A stretch of 64,000 nt of DNA from Silene conica. Taxonomy: Eukaryota > Streptophyta > Magnoliopsida > Caryophyllales > Caryophyllaceae. Position 1 is the first letter of the stretch; every line of letters begins with the position of its first letter. The stretch covers positions 6,094,399 to 6,158,398 of the forward strand of contig CM055314.2 of the NCBI GenBank assembly GCA_029255685.2, written 5' to 3'. The position numbers and the translations under genes were made by a program. The notes beneath the pieces were generated by a model. It had not been told where the DNA came from, ran no database searches, and saw nothing but the letters and a program-made list of their open reading frames with translations. Positions 1 to 11,809 of this stretch are shown here, piece after piece.

Positions 1-1
1 C

Positions 2-3000
2 AATCGGCTTCTTGCCATGGAGGAAGAAACAAATATGCTCAAAGATGCATTGGCAAAACGTAACAGTGAACTGCAGACTTCTAGAAGCATCTGCGCCAAG
101 ACTTCGAGCAAGCTTCAAAGTTTGGAAGCTCAGTTACAAACATTCAATCAGCAAAAGGGTTCAGGGTTTAGGGTTCAAGCTGAAAGATCGTTTGGTCAAC
201 ATAATAGCAATCCTCCAAGCTTGACTTCCTTTTCTGAAGATGGAAATGATGATGCAGTTAGCTGTACAGAGTCCTGGTCTTCTGCTTTAATATCAGAGAA
301 GAACAAGGATAAATCTTTGAAATCCGAGAACGGGAGCCATTTGGAGCTCATGGATGACTTTGAGGAGATGGAGAAACTGGCTCGTAATGATTCAGATTCT
401 TTTTCAGGCAACTCACCTAGTAAGACCGTAGCTATAAATGGGGTTGTTACTAATGATAAAGAACAAGTCAGCCTTAATGGAGATTTGACTGCAAACACCG
501 AAATGTTGCCGTTGGTGAAATTGAAGTCTACTATATCCAGGGTTTTTGAATCTGTCTCGAATGAATCTGATCTGTCTAAAGTTCTAGAAGATATTCAGCA
601 TGCTGTGCGAGAAGCTCAAGATAATATACATCCACACTCTATAATTTGCGTCTTTGAGGAAAAACACTGCTCGGATAGCACAGTCGATCATGTAAATGGA
701 AACAATAAGGAACGTAGTCAAGAACTAGAAGCTGCCATTTCTCAAATTCACAGTTATATTGTTTTTCTTGAGAAGAAAACTAGAGCAGTCCATGTTGCAT
801 CAAATGACGGTGATGGACTGGCCCATAAAATTGAGCAGTTCTCTGCCAATTTCAACAGGGTACTGTGTAGTGAGATCAGTGTGGATGATTTTATTTTGGC
901 CTTATCCGATGTCATGGTCAAAGCCAGCGAGCTTGGCTTAGATTTCTTGGGTTACAAATTAAATGAAGCTGAAGTAGATAGCCCTACCTGCATTGACAAG
1001 GTTGCATTGCCGGGAAACAAGTCGCATCAAGGCGATAGCTACTCGAATGGTTGTGGCCCTACTTCTGATTCTTCTTCAAATCCGGAGGTTCCTCAGGAAG
1101 TAAATATTAAATGCTTTGTGGAGGAAGTTGAACAGTTAAAAGCTGAGAAAGATAACCTGGAAAGAGAATTTGCCAGCTGTTCTCAAGATTTAGAAATGGC
1201 TAAATCTCAGTTGAACGAAATGGAACAGGAACTATCTGAAATCAAAGCAGAGTTGACGTCCTCTAAGAATGTGAATAGCTTAGCTGAGACCCAACTGAAA
1301 TGTATGGCAGAATCGTACAAAACTCTTGAGAAGCGAGCTGAGGAATTGGAAGGTGATGTCGGTGAACTGCGGGAAAAGTTGGAGTCTTTGAATATTGAGC
1401 TCGAAACTGAAAAATCAAGTCATCAAGATGCTGTAGCCAGGTGTAGAGACCTTGAAGAACAGCTGCAAAAGTTAGTTCTTGCTTAGATCTTTTTAGAGTA
1501 AATTAGAAATTACTCCCGTTTACATACCAGTTTTCTAAAATTAACTTCCTTTCATAATTTTTTTTTAAATTACTCCCTTAAGATGTATTTTTGTCAAAAA
1601 TTGCTTCCGACTCCAACTTAAGTCACTTGTTCCATCTCTTTATGAACTTATTACGTTTGTGTCTTAGCCAATTTATACTTTGAAAGGTATAACAATGGAT
1701 AATAAGTTCAAAAATAGACAGAATAAGTCACCTAATTTGGAGTTTTGAAACAATTTTTGATAAAGGGGGTAATTTTTAAAAACTGGTATGTAAAAGGGAG
1801 TGATTGTTAATTGACTCATCTTTTTATTACTACTCCCTCATCCCAATTTTATTCTTTGTGAGGAGTATTTTCATCAGAAGTAAACAAATGAATGAGACGT
1901 AGGGAGTACTAACTATTTATAAACTCTAGTGTGTTAGTAATGTTTTTTGTGTCACAGTATTAGTATAGTACGTTAATTTACAATTGTATTGCAGTTGAAG
2001 TACTCTGATTAACTAACTTGTCGGTTTTGTCTTTCTCTAAAGGAGTGGAGAGTGCGCGGTGTGCTTATCATCTGCTGCTGAAGCCGACATTAAAGCCAAA
2101 CAGGTAAGGCGCTAATTAAATTAATGTAGTGACACTTGAAGGTTCATATTTTTGCTGGTGTACATTTTTCCATTGTTATGATGTTATCAGCGGGCTAAAG
2201 ACTTGGTATTCTTTGGGTTTGAGGTTGAAATTACTCATTAAAGTGACTACGCTTCTTTTTGTAGTGAATTAGGCAATCCATTTGATGCAATTCTAGACGC
2301 AGGTTTCATTATGGGTCATTCAAATTTTTGTATTGCTATCCAGGCTGCATACATCTGATCCACCTTTATCCAGCTCTTTACGGGAGCCCGTTGTTATAGG
2401 ACTTGACTCTTGAGATGAATGTTATCTCCCTTTGTCTCTGAGTAGATGAAAAATTACCCCGGGGATATATGTAACACGCCTTTGTAGTATAATGGCCCTG
2501 GAAGAAACGAATGTAAATTTATCTTAGAGAAAAATAGAGGGATCCAGGGCGTGATAACTTATGGATCAGATTATTCACCACTAAACTATCGAGCCTAAGA
2601 GGGCAAGTGATAACCATGGACCATGGTATGGAACTTGGGTTCAGACATACACAATTGAGTTATAAATGTTTTTTAAGGTTAGGCAGTATCTGCCGCACTT
2701 ATGGATCAATCACCTGAGGTAGATTAAACGGTCTACAATCACCGTTATTGAGCTTGTTGTCTCGACGACATTGTTACTCTGGTTCCCAGAAGGCTCCCAC
2801 AGATTAGCATCACAGCATGTGGTAAGGGGTAGCTAGCTGGCTGTATGTAGCCTGCCTGAAAGCTGAACAGCGCAGACGGGCTGTTTCCACATGGCTCAAA
2901 ATTGTGTCGAGACTTGCATTGAAGGATTCTTAGTTCACAATAAAATGAATCCCAACCTCTTCAATGACATTTTGTTTTATTACATCGTAATCTAACTCAA

Positions 3001-3526
3001 TGAATAGTGAGTCTTTGGTGTCTATTAAAATCAATGAACATTTTGGACCATGTTTGATACCTAAAGATTGTCTATTTCTCTCCTTAATGAACAATAGGAA
3101 AAGGAGCTGGAAGCTGCAGCAGAGCAGCTAGCAGCATGCCAAGAGACCATTTTCCTTCTCGGCAAGCAGTTGAAGTCAATGCGCCCTCAAACAGAACTTT
3201 TGAGTTCGCCCAACAGTGAAAGGAGCCCGAAAAGACACAGTTTTAATGACTTTGAACCAAGTCACAGAGGCATGGATCAGGTTGAGATGGACACTGCCAC
3301 TTCCCCTACTCTTCAAAGGTTAGGATCCGAGTCACCTGTTTACAATGCACCGTTTAGCTCATCAAATGGCGAAGCAAACATCCCCAGGTCACCTGCATTC
3401 TCAAACCCTCCAAGGCACAGTCCTACCAAGTCAGCATCTTCTTCCGCTTCTTCTACTCCGACACCAGAGAAGCATTCACGTGGTCTTACCAGATTCTTTT
3501 CGTCAAAGGTGAAGAACAACAGTTAG
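2..3526 (+). CDS. FPP: Filament-like plant protein (FPP), 3' part of gene
   Basis: Coiled-coil protein of the plant FPP family, long proteins related to filament proteins and linked to microtubules or the endomembrane system; the exact role is unsettled. The reading frame is open from base 2, so the gene starts upstream of the window. Exons seen: 2-1470, 2043-2103 and 3098-3526, with GT donors at 1471 and 2104 and AG acceptors before 2043 and 3098. The joins keep frame and give the family-typical CAVC...AAEADIKAKQ segment, followed by ACQETIFLLGKQLKSMRPQTE. Heptad-rich helix covers roughly codons 370-490 of the visible part. The C-terminus is a Ser/Pro-rich tail ending in GLTRFFSSKVKNNS, a family hallmark. 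The first intron holds two MITEs; the second shows nothing recognisable. Family assignment is firm; the member (FPP4/6-like) is inferred. Confidence 0.9.
1509..1803. mobile_element. MITE with about 45-bp terminal inverted repeats, in FPP intron
   Basis: The left end reads TACTCCCGTTTACATACCAG and the right end, reverse-complemented, reads ACTCCCTTTTACATACCAG; both continue with similar TTTT(A)AAAATTA sequence. The body is non-coding. No convincing target-site duplication was found, so the superfamily is not assigned and the ends are good to a few bases only. Confidence 0.6.
1833..1906. mobile_element. Stowaway-type MITE, 74 bp
   Basis: Short inverted-repeat element with CTCCCTCATCCC at the left end and ACGTAGGGAG at the right, flanked by TA on both sides (1831-1832 and 1907-1908). 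This is the Tc1/mariner-derived Stowaway layout. It lies in the FPP intron next to a larger MITE. Confidence 0.7.
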
Positions 3527-5194
3527 GCTTGCAACACAACTGCCCATTTGGTAATTTTCCTGGTGATGATGGCCGCCTTCCTCACAGTATGCAGTTTAAA
3601 AAACCGCTCAGAAATGATATTGGAGGTAGATGTCCTGAATGATGGATAGGTACTACTACATCCATTCCGATAAGCTGAATTATGCAGAATTTTGAAAAAA
3701 AAGGCAAGACATCCGATTGGAATGGAGTAAGTACGAGATTTATACATAATAGTAGCCTCGAGCTGGGTTCGTAGTCTAAAGGGCTGCATATTGTATGGAA
3801 TGTTGCTGTATATAGTGAAGTGCACATCCATCTAATTTTTCGTTTCCCTCGTAAAATTGATCTTGATGAGGTTTGATGGGCTCGTATCGAGGTGTTTGCA
3901 TTGTGCTTACTGTATGTGACTTCTTTGTGCATAAAAATACACATGGACTTTATCAAGTATTTATGAATTATGATTGCGTTTTGCGAGCAAGATATGATAA
4001 ACATTGTATGTCAGGCTTATCGAGTTAAGTCATTATCAGATCATGCACGAAAATCACTCTAGTACGAATGTGACAAATCGGAAGTACTCTTATTAGTTTG
4101 TCCTCGAGACGATTTAGTCTTCTGAAGATCGGGCAATTCATGTCTGCTATTTCGGCATCTCTATTCCAACGTAAGACGATATACCGTATAATAAAACACT
4201 TTACAACGATCTTATACAAGATTAACCGATTCGAAAAACCTTCCACATCCATGCCAAAAGGAGATTCTCAACTTGATGCAATCACTCAACCATGCAAGTA
4301 GCATATGCCAATAATAGCCAGTCGAAAATAGTCAGCCACTTTTCCACTTGAATACTTTGCAATATGGATGGTCCTCCCTCAATGTATACTCCACTTTCAT
4401 ACAACATGTGGATGGCTTTTAAATGTAGAGCATATGCCCTAGCCCTCCACAATATGTACACACTAGTTGCATATTGTGTCATCGAAACATACTCATGATC
4501 TGGATTCAATTACGTCTGTTAAATCTGGCAAGTTGACCCTCTTCGAGTGAATTGGCTCATACTCGACTTGTCACTCGATTTGAGGACCTGAGCAGGCGCC
4601 AGGCAGCAATCAAGCTTGATTTAACCCGAATGTTTATGGTTATGAACTGATCATCATTCTAAAATAACCTGAAAATAACATACTTGAGAATAACTTGAAC
4701 TTACATGGCCGGACCGAATTCTTCCAAATTCAGAAATGAGACGACTCGAAGGATCAACCCACCCGACCTGGTTGACCAATTTACCTACATGTCCACCGAT
4801 ATGATACATTTGCTTTTATTGACTTACTTTACACTATAAATAAAAGATAAAAAATTCTTCTTCAAAATTTACCGCTTTTAAGATTCCCTTCAACTATATA
4901 AACTCAAATTTTCTTTGAAGACGGACACTGTCCGTACAAGTTGAAGACGGATAGTGTCCCTCTCACAGTGTGCAAGTTGTAGTATCCATATATGCTCCAT
5001 TTTTTTCCACTTGCTTTAGTATGAAAGACAAATATTCGTTTTGGTTATTTGTGACAACAAAAACAATATTCATTTTTTTCCTCCAAATCCACTACAAAAA
5101 CTCTATTCTCCCCACATCATTAATTCCAAATAGTTTTATTTATTGTACTTCCCAATTTCATTAAACAACAAAAAAAAAAAACCCCTTAAAAATC
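3527..5194. other. FPP 3' flank and ATP sulfurylase promoter region
   Basis: No gene is supported here. The first few hundred bases are presumably FPP 3' UTR. A TATA-like TATATAAA lies near 4895, about 300 bases before the ATP sulfurylase ATG. Between 4918 and 4975 there are two related imperfect copies of GACGGA(C/T)A(C/G)TGTCC, probably a small MITE scar. The 5' leader before 5195 is A-rich and C/A-rich. Confidence 0.5.
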
Positions 5195-8100
5195 ATGTCT
5201 TTCACCATTAAATCACACAATTCAAGCTACCAAAATTTCCAAACATTTACCCCCAAAAACCCCATTAAAAATCTCCCAAATTACGTCTTCAAAAAACCCT
5301 TATTTTTCAATCAAAGTTACAAACTTTCTTCAATTTCAAAACAATTAACAATGTCTACACCTCAAATAACCAAAAGGGTAATTAAAAGTTCATTAATTGA
5401 CCCAGATGGTGGTAAATTAATTGATTTAATTGTACCTAAAAATGAGAGGGAATTAAAGACTAAATTAGCTCAAAATTTGCCTATAATTAGGCTAAGTAAA
5501 ATTGATTTAGAATGGGTTCATGTGTTAAGTGAAGGTTGGGCTAGTCCTTTAAATGGGTTTATGAGAGAAAATGAGTATTTGCAAAGTTTACATTTTAATT
5601 GTTTAAGGTTGAATAATGGAGATATTGTTAATATGTCTTTGCCTATTGTTTTGGCTATTGATGATGTTGTTAAGGAGGAAATTGGGTTATCTAATGATGT
5701 TTCTTTGGTTGGTCCTAATGGTGATTTGATTGCTATTTTGAAAAGGTTTGTAAATTGGTCCTTGACCCGTCTCGATTATTTGTTTACCTTTTACTTATTG
5801 TGACGATTATTTTAAATTAGGGAGCAAATTGCTTTGTAATTGATAATGATAATGATAGGACGTCATCTCATTTTCCGTTTTACTATTGTTGCTTAAATTA
5901 TGTTATTTGCATGTTGTTTGATCATGGTGATTAGAATATAAATTTCCTATGTTGCTATATTCATGAAATTGGCTCTGTGTTTTTATTTTTAAGCTATGTG
6001 ATTGTATGGTATATTGGTAGAGGACTGGATTTATTCCGATCATTTGTTTATCTTTGATTAAAATTCCCGTCACAGTGAATATATATAGAGGTAAACATAT
6101 GGTTGGGACGGAGAATTTCATAGCTGTTATTGTACACTGAGCTGATCTCTCTGGGTGTGCTAGTCCCTTTTACTATGGCCCTATGGGTAATGATTTACCT
6201 TTGATTAAAATTCTCGTCACGGTGAATATAAAGGTAAACAAATGGTTGGGACGTAGAATTTCATTGCTGTTATTGTACATTTAGTTAGCTGATCTCTCTG
6301 GGTGTGCTAGTCCCTTTTACTATGGCCCTATGGGTAGTACAACAAGACTGTAGAATGGCGGCGAGTTTGCTCAAATGTAACTTTGAACTATAATAGGAAG
6401 GATATTGGTGGCGAGGAATGCTAAGGTCTTTTCGAAAAGTTCATACTGGTGGTGTCTGGTGAATGTTGTTTTCGGTTGGGTATTTTGCGATAGTTATGTT
6501 ACAGAAAGTGACGCTTTTGGCGTATGTAATGCTGAGGGAGATGGTAGTGGATGATTAGTTTGACTGTTTCAATGCTGGCTCTGTTTTGCATATAAAATGA
6601 TACCCGGTGACTTGTATAAACCCTAGAAGTGTTTTTATTTGTCCATTGGAGGTTGCTCGACATACTTTGGTGCTGTGAAATCTTTCTATATAATTGACTC
6701 GATTTAGGACCGTTTTTCTCTTAGAGAATCATTATATTAAGCGACTTCAATGAGTCGTCCATAAAGAATATTTCTTATCTTCACCATGTTTCTGCACAAT
6801 CTTGGTCAAATCGGTTTCATTTCTTATACTTGCATGTCTTAACTAGTGGTCCGTATTAGGAATATTAATAATAGTTGGAAACCAGTGTGACCGAAGGTTA
6901 CGGGTTTAAATCCTGGCAACCTCAAAACCCCTCAAAAACTCACGAAGTGGAAAGCAGCACACGGTATGGGGGAGCCTGTGCAAACTAACCACTCTTCAAG
7001 CCCAACGGGCATTTGAGTGAGGGAGCGTATTAGGAATATTAATAATAGTTGGGTCTCAACCATCACCTTAAGTTTTTGGTTGAGATGGTTTAGCTATCAG
7101 TCCGAAGGTTGAGTTAGGTTAGAATTAGTGTAATTGTGTAAACTTTGAAGGGAAAGAGCAGGGGAGTCGAATGCTGAAGTAGAACGGTAACTCAGAGCTT
7201 TTATTGTCGAGCTTGTTCTATTGAATTGATCACCTGTTTCATTAACATTAAGGAAACCCCTTAAGCCTGCAATGGATAGATTGTTTCGTCACATTCGTTC
7301 ATTTCATATTTTAGAAAATCGAGAGTCTTATTTGTTAGTTGTTACTCGAAACTGCAGCGTTGAAATATACAAACACAATAAGGAAGAGAGAATAGCTAGG
7401 ACTTGGGGAACTACTGCTCCTGGGTTACCTTATGTTGAGGAAGTAATTACAACGTCGGGAAATTGGCTTATTGGTGGGGAACTGGAAGTGCTTAAACCAA
7501 TCAAATACAATGATGGTCTCGATCACTACAGGCTTTCTCCCGATCAGCTCAGGAAGGAGTTCAATAAGCGTGAAGCGGATGCAGTTTTTGCATTCCAGCT
7601 ACGAAATCCTGTTCACAATGGACACGCGTTGTTAATGAATGATACACGTAAGAGGTTACTGGATATGGGTTACAAGAATCCAATTCTTTTGCTTCATCCA
7701 TTAGGCGGTTTCACTAAGGCTGATGATGTTCCATTGGACGTTCGGATGGAGCAACATAGCAAGGTAATATTTCGCATCTATCTTGGTTCTTGATATTTTT
7801 TGCTAGCTGTATACCGAGAGAGGTAATCATTCAGATTTATTCATTCAGTTCCTATAAGTTCAGTTCAGTTCAGTTACTATAAGTTAAGTTCAGTTCAGTT
7901 CAAATCCTATAAGTTAAGTTAAGTTAAGTTCAGTTCAGATCCTATAAGTTCAGTTCAATTAAGTTTCAGTCCAAAAGCCGTAAAAGAGCCAAAGGGCAGT
8001 TTTGATACTTAAGATTACGAACCCAGGTCAGTAGTAACCAAAAATTAACCCGTAAGGCCCTAAGGTTGGCTATGAGTCGTTCCCTGGTCTTCTCCTATAA

Positions 8101-9538
8101 TCGGATTTATTTGCTGAAGCCGTGAAGGAATGTTGGTTTTTTAGGATTGTTTTTAAGTTAGTGACACACAGTAATGTAAACGAGTGCCTTCAAAAAACAA
8201 AATCGATACTTCATCCTCCCATTTTCCCGCTTCTTGTAAAAACTAGTGTTATTGTCCTGTCAGGTTCTAGAAGACGGAGTTCTTGACCCAGACACTACAG
8301 TGGTGGCCATATTCCCGTCTCCGATGCATTATGCTGGTCCAACTGAAGTACAGTGGCATGCTAAAGCACGGATAAATGCAGGTGCTAATTTTTACATTGT
8401 GGGTCGTGACCCTGCTGGTATGGGACACCCTACAGAGAAGAGAGATCTTTACGATCCTGATCACGGGAAGAAAGTACTGAGCATGGCACCGGGACTCGAG
8501 AAGTTAAACATCCTACCCTTCAGGGTGAGTTTCGACTTCTTTATTTCTTTTTTCTTCCCAATTTTAAATTAATTTCTATCTGATCAACGTGATTCCATCC
8601 ATCCATCCGCAGGTGGCAGCGTATGATACTGTAGCAAAGAAAATGTCATTTTTCGATCCTTCTCGTGCTAAAGATTTCCTGTTCATTTCTGGTACCAAGG
8701 TAATATTACTGAATCTGCCGTATCTAAATTTTACGATCATATGTTGCTTGATGTTGGTTGCTATTATATCAGACTGACATTTATTAAGAGGTTTAGAATT
8801 ACGGTTTACGATGTTGTGAGTCGTTTTTGCTCCGTGCACGACACAGTTGGTAATTAGTTTGTTGAATTTACTTCAGAAACATAAGCAGTGATAGATGAAC
8901 CATCTCAACCAAAACCTTAAGGTGATGGTTGAGGCCCAACTATTATTATTAACGTGAGTATTATTACCGTGAGTTTTCACTTCGTAAGTTTTGGGTTTTG
9001 AGGTTGCCAGGATTGACCTTCGGTCACGCTAGCTCCTGATACCATGATAGATAAACCATCTCAATCAAAACCTTAAGGTGATGGTTGAGGCTCAACTATT
9101 ATTAATATTCCTATTAAGCACAACTATATAAGTTATATAACTATCCAGTTTATTCCGTCCGCTACTTCGAAACTACTCGGACTCTAAAAGTCCATAGAAT
9201 CACAAGGGCAGTAACCCTCTCCCTTCGAGTTTTAACATTGTTGTTTTCTCTAAGAATCAAACTGGAAACCTCTAGTTACGTGACGTTTGATCTAGCTGCT
9301 TAGTACCTTAAAATCCCGAGTCTTTCAGCAATTTTGCATTTTTTCTTCATTGTTTTTAATCGGTCGTCTTAAATTGTCATGTTATTGTATTATTCTTTTG
9401 AAGATGCGGGCATACGCAAAAACAGGAGAGAACCCTCCAGACGGGTTTATGTGCCCTGGAGGATGGAATGTATTGGTCAATTATTACGCGTCCCAACAAG
9501 AAGACGTTGCTAAGCAACCAGCTACTGTATCTGCCTAG
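5195..9538 (+). CDS. APS: ATP sulfurylase (sulfate adenylyltransferase)
   Basis: Makes adenosine 5'-phosphosulfate from ATP and sulfate, the first step of sulfate assimilation. Exons: 5195-5745, 7358-7763, 8264-8524, 8613-8699 and 9404-9538, all with GT/AG borders and in-frame joins. They give 479 codons, close to the 460-480 usual for plant enzymes. The catalytic QLRN and HNGH motifs sit at residues 264-267 and 270-273, and [10 protein letters not shown] begins at 366; the C-terminus ends in the conserved [17 protein letters not shown] region. The first 52 residues are Ser/Asn/Lys-rich with few acids, as in a chloroplast transit peptide. A second in-frame ATG at 5351 (Met53) directly precedes the mature domain and could give a cytosolic form. 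Introns carry TRIM copies and local duplications. Identity is firm; dual targeting is inference. Confidence 0.96.
6049..6335. repeat. Tandem duplication of about 145 bp in ATP sulfurylase intron 1
   Basis: The block from TTTGATTAAAATTCCCGTCAC through CTGATCTCTCTGGGTGTGCT and ACTATGGCCCTATGGGTA occurs twice in a row, near 6055-6190 and 6200-6335, with scattered substitutions and small indels. It includes the Stowaway-like core GGTTGGGACG(G/T)AGAATTTCAT, so a MITE fragment was probably duplicated with its flank. Confidence 0.7.
6854..7099 (+). mobile_element. TRIM-like miniature LTR element, copy A
   Basis: A 246-bp insertion in ATP sulfurylase intron 1 flanked by an exact 5-bp target duplication, GTCCG (6849-6853 and 7100-7104). 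The right end holds a complete terminal repeat of about 72 bp ending in GGTTTAGCTATCA. The left end retains only the first part, TATTAGGAATATTAATAATAG, then jumps to the internal region. The internal part includes GGGTTTAAATCCTGGCAACC, close to a tRNA B-box. Related copies lie at 8889-9116 and 30450-30727. Confidence 0.65.
7847..7975. repeat. (AGTTC/AGTTA)n microsatellite
   Basis: Runs of the pentamers AGTTC and AGTTA, broken by ATCCTATA, in ATP sulfurylase intron 2. Confidence 0.8.
8889..9116 (-). mobile_element. TRIM-like miniature LTR element, copy B (most complete)
   Basis: A 228-bp insertion in ATP sulfurylase intron 4, in reverse orientation. In its own direction it has a terminal repeat (9116-9045) ending TCTATCA, directly followed by TGGTATCAGGAGC (9044-9032), one inserted base away from the primer-binding site complementary to initiator-Met tRNA. 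About 75 bp of internal DNA follows, then a second direct terminal repeat (about 8958-8889), also ending TCTATCA. The flanks AGCAG (8884-8888) and AGCAC (9117-9121) look like a 5-bp target duplication with one mismatch. No coding capacity. This is the layout of a TRIM/SMART element, but far smaller than most. Confidence 0.7.
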
Positions 9539-10042
9539 ACGAGCGACTTTCTAACCTCAACTAGTTCGATTTCAAGTGGTGGAACACGGGAACCTGTCAA
9601 GTGTTGATGTGAAGAAACCCGATAAACCCACATGTGAGGATTGTCCCACATTGAATTTAAGAGTTGAACACTTGGAATAACTCAAATTGCGAAATGAGAC
9701 AGAGTAGCTGCGAAGATCGTTTATTAGCTTCGGATGTATGGCGATATCGGATTCATAACCTGTAACGAGTCTAACGACGCAGTTTTTTTCTTATATTTTT
9801 GAATGTTGTAGACTTGTAGACTTGTAGTTGTTTGTATTGTTTGAGCTTAGGACGGCTGGAATACCATATTATTTATATAAGAGTTTTTTTTGTCAAGAAC
9901 ACCTAGTATTTACCCTGTTTGTAGAAAATGTTAATGTTGTTGGGCAAAAAAAAATAACTTTAGATATTATTTCCAGACAGTGTAAATGTTAGAGGTTATC
10001 TGACAAAAAAACTCTTTACATAAATATAACAAAAGAAAAAAA

Positions 10043-10191
10043 TGTCCGCAAGGGTGAAGTCTAGTGGTTAAAACTTGGGTGAAATTTCCAAGAGACTCGG
10101 ATTCAAGTCTCCCCAAGAGCAAAATCTTGTGGAGTCCGAGTCCATGCCCAAATAGACTTCGAGCCTAATGGGAGACATGTTAAAAAAAAAC
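10043..10191 (+). mobile_element. tRNA-derived SINE, copy 1
   Basis: Starts TGTCCGCAAGGGTGAAGTCTAG, with A-box-like GTCTAGTGGTTAAAAC and B-box-like GGATTCAAGTCTCC, and ends in a nine-A run. It shares its first 95 bases or so with the element at 37281-37535, which fixes the family. No clear target duplication. Confidence 0.65.
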
Positions 10192-10440
10192 ATGGAGTTC
10201 GCGCATTTTTGACGGATTTGCGGTCACAAATTTCCGTTCCATATTTTCGTCACGAAAAACGCTCTTCAGATGAATTTTCGGTCTCATGAAGGAGTTTCTG
10301 ATGGTTTTTCTGTAAAACAAAAAATGTGAAAGTCAACAAGTTATTGAGTTTATCCGTCAGAAATTTATGTGTCAGGAAAAGTCAACAAATGTTTGACTAA
10401 TTTCTGACGGATAATCGGTCAGAATTAGTATTTTCATGAA
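10192..10440. mobile_element. CACTA-like subterminal region (fragment)
   Basis: Several inverted and direct copies of TGACGGAT, CCGTCAGAAAT and CGGTCA are clustered here. The same short motifs fill the CACTACAAAAAA-ended region at 61651-61790. No complete terminus was found, so this is probably an element remnant. Confidence 0.45.
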
Positions 10441-10819
10441 AAAAAGAAACAATGCTTTTCAAACCTTTTTTCGCATATTATACTCTTTAAATTCGGCTAT
10501 CTCTTACAATCTCGTTTGATCGGTGATCTTTGTGAGTCGATATGGCTGACAACGAATACTAAGTGGCAAGTGTTCTCCTATGAGCACACCCCCTCAAATC
10601 AAGACATGAAATCATGCGAGCTTTATTACTCCTCGAATATGTCATCCTTATCCGGCAAGGACATCATAGCTGTTTCATTGGCGTCTCCCTCCAACCTGAA
10701 ACAAACAATTTAATTAATACCTCAATTGGAAGTACAGTAAGCGAAAATGCAGAACATATGAAAAAAAATGCTAGAAACACAAGGAATGATTGAAAACCAA
10801 GATAGTTGTACCTTGTAAG

Positions 10820-11362
10820 TAGGGATGGCAATGGATCCTGGATCCGGTCAAGATTCGTAAGACCCGACCTTAATGAATCGGGTCTGGATCCTATTTTTTC
10901 AGACCCGTTGGATCCGGGTTCGATCTGGATCCACTACTTTTAAAACAGATCTGGATCTGGATCCTCCTACGCAGACCCTGAAGGATCCAGATCCGACCAT
11001 GTACCCGTTTTCATAGCAAAAACATGAAGTTTTACGTCTTAGTTATCTTGTTTCTTGATTTTTGTTTCGATTATTTGGTCATACTCCGTAATAATTACTA
11101 CTTGTAATAGTTGATTGAACATAATTGTCACGCTATTAGCTATTTTTCCATTTTATTGTATTTCGGAAAATGGATATCAATTGTGTTAGGACTCTTGAGT
11201 TTTTTATAATGTGAGGCTAGAAACTTGAACCCGTTACGGACCCGGATCCGGATCTGGATCTCACATATTTGGACCCGTTGGATCTGGATCCAGGGTATAC
11301 AATGCGGATCTGGATCTGAATCCTACTGGACCCGGTCCAGATTCAACTCGCTGACATCCCTA
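10820..11362. mobile_element. hAT-type MITE rich in GGATCC/GGATCTGGATC
   Basis: A 543-bp element with ends TAGGGATGGCAATGG and (reverse complement) TAGGGATGTCAGCGA. It is flanked by an exact 8-bp duplication, CTTGTAAG (10812-10819 and 11363-11370), the length made by hAT transposases. Both arms are filled with GGATCC, GGATCTGGATC and GACCC runs that are largely self-complementary between arms, so the strand could fold into a long hairpin. No coding capacity. Confidence 0.85.
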
Positions 11363-11809
11363 CTTGTAAGGCATAAAAGTGTTGCAAGGACATACTGTTA
11401 TAGAATTACTGGACTAATAACAACCTCATGTGGAGCAAGAGCATAATCTAACTCAAATTTAAGTGCAGGGTCTCTGCAAGAACCAAGAACAATTATTAAA
11501 ACAAAAGTTCAATATATTATAAAGACGTTGCGTCTATCGCAAATCGCGATTAGTTTTATGTAAGACGGTATTATATAAAGATAGAGTAAAACGGTTCCAA
11601 ACAAAACTTGTGACTATAGCAATTAACTTTGCGTAAAACGGTATTATATAAAGATAGAGTCAAATGGTTCCAAACAAAACTTGTTTTAGTGGATATAATT
11701 TTAGTTATTAAACGAATGTTTTTGTAATAACTTGTGTGATATTGTTAACACATGTATTAGTGATTAAGTGACACGGGAGAAAAATAAACACTTTGATTAA
11801 AAATATTTA

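Larger units (their letters stand above)
9539..10810. other. ATP sulfurylase 3' flank and repeat debris
   Basis: Presumed 3' UTR to about 9900, then AT-rich spacer, a SINE at about 10043-10191 and CACTA-like subterminal sequence at 10192-10440. No gene is supported. Confidence 0.5.

Noticed and set aside
6880..6920. Possible tRNA gene (GGGTTTAAATCCTGG B-box)
   Set aside because: No cloverleaf can be drawn; the motif belongs to the TRIM-like repeat and recurs in its other copies.
7272..7357. Upstream extension of ATP sulfurylase exon 2 in the same frame ([12 protein letters not shown]...)
   Set aside because: Lies before a clear TGCAG acceptor at 7357; joining exon 1 to 7358 gives the conserved [18 protein letters not shown] sequence, so the extension is intron.
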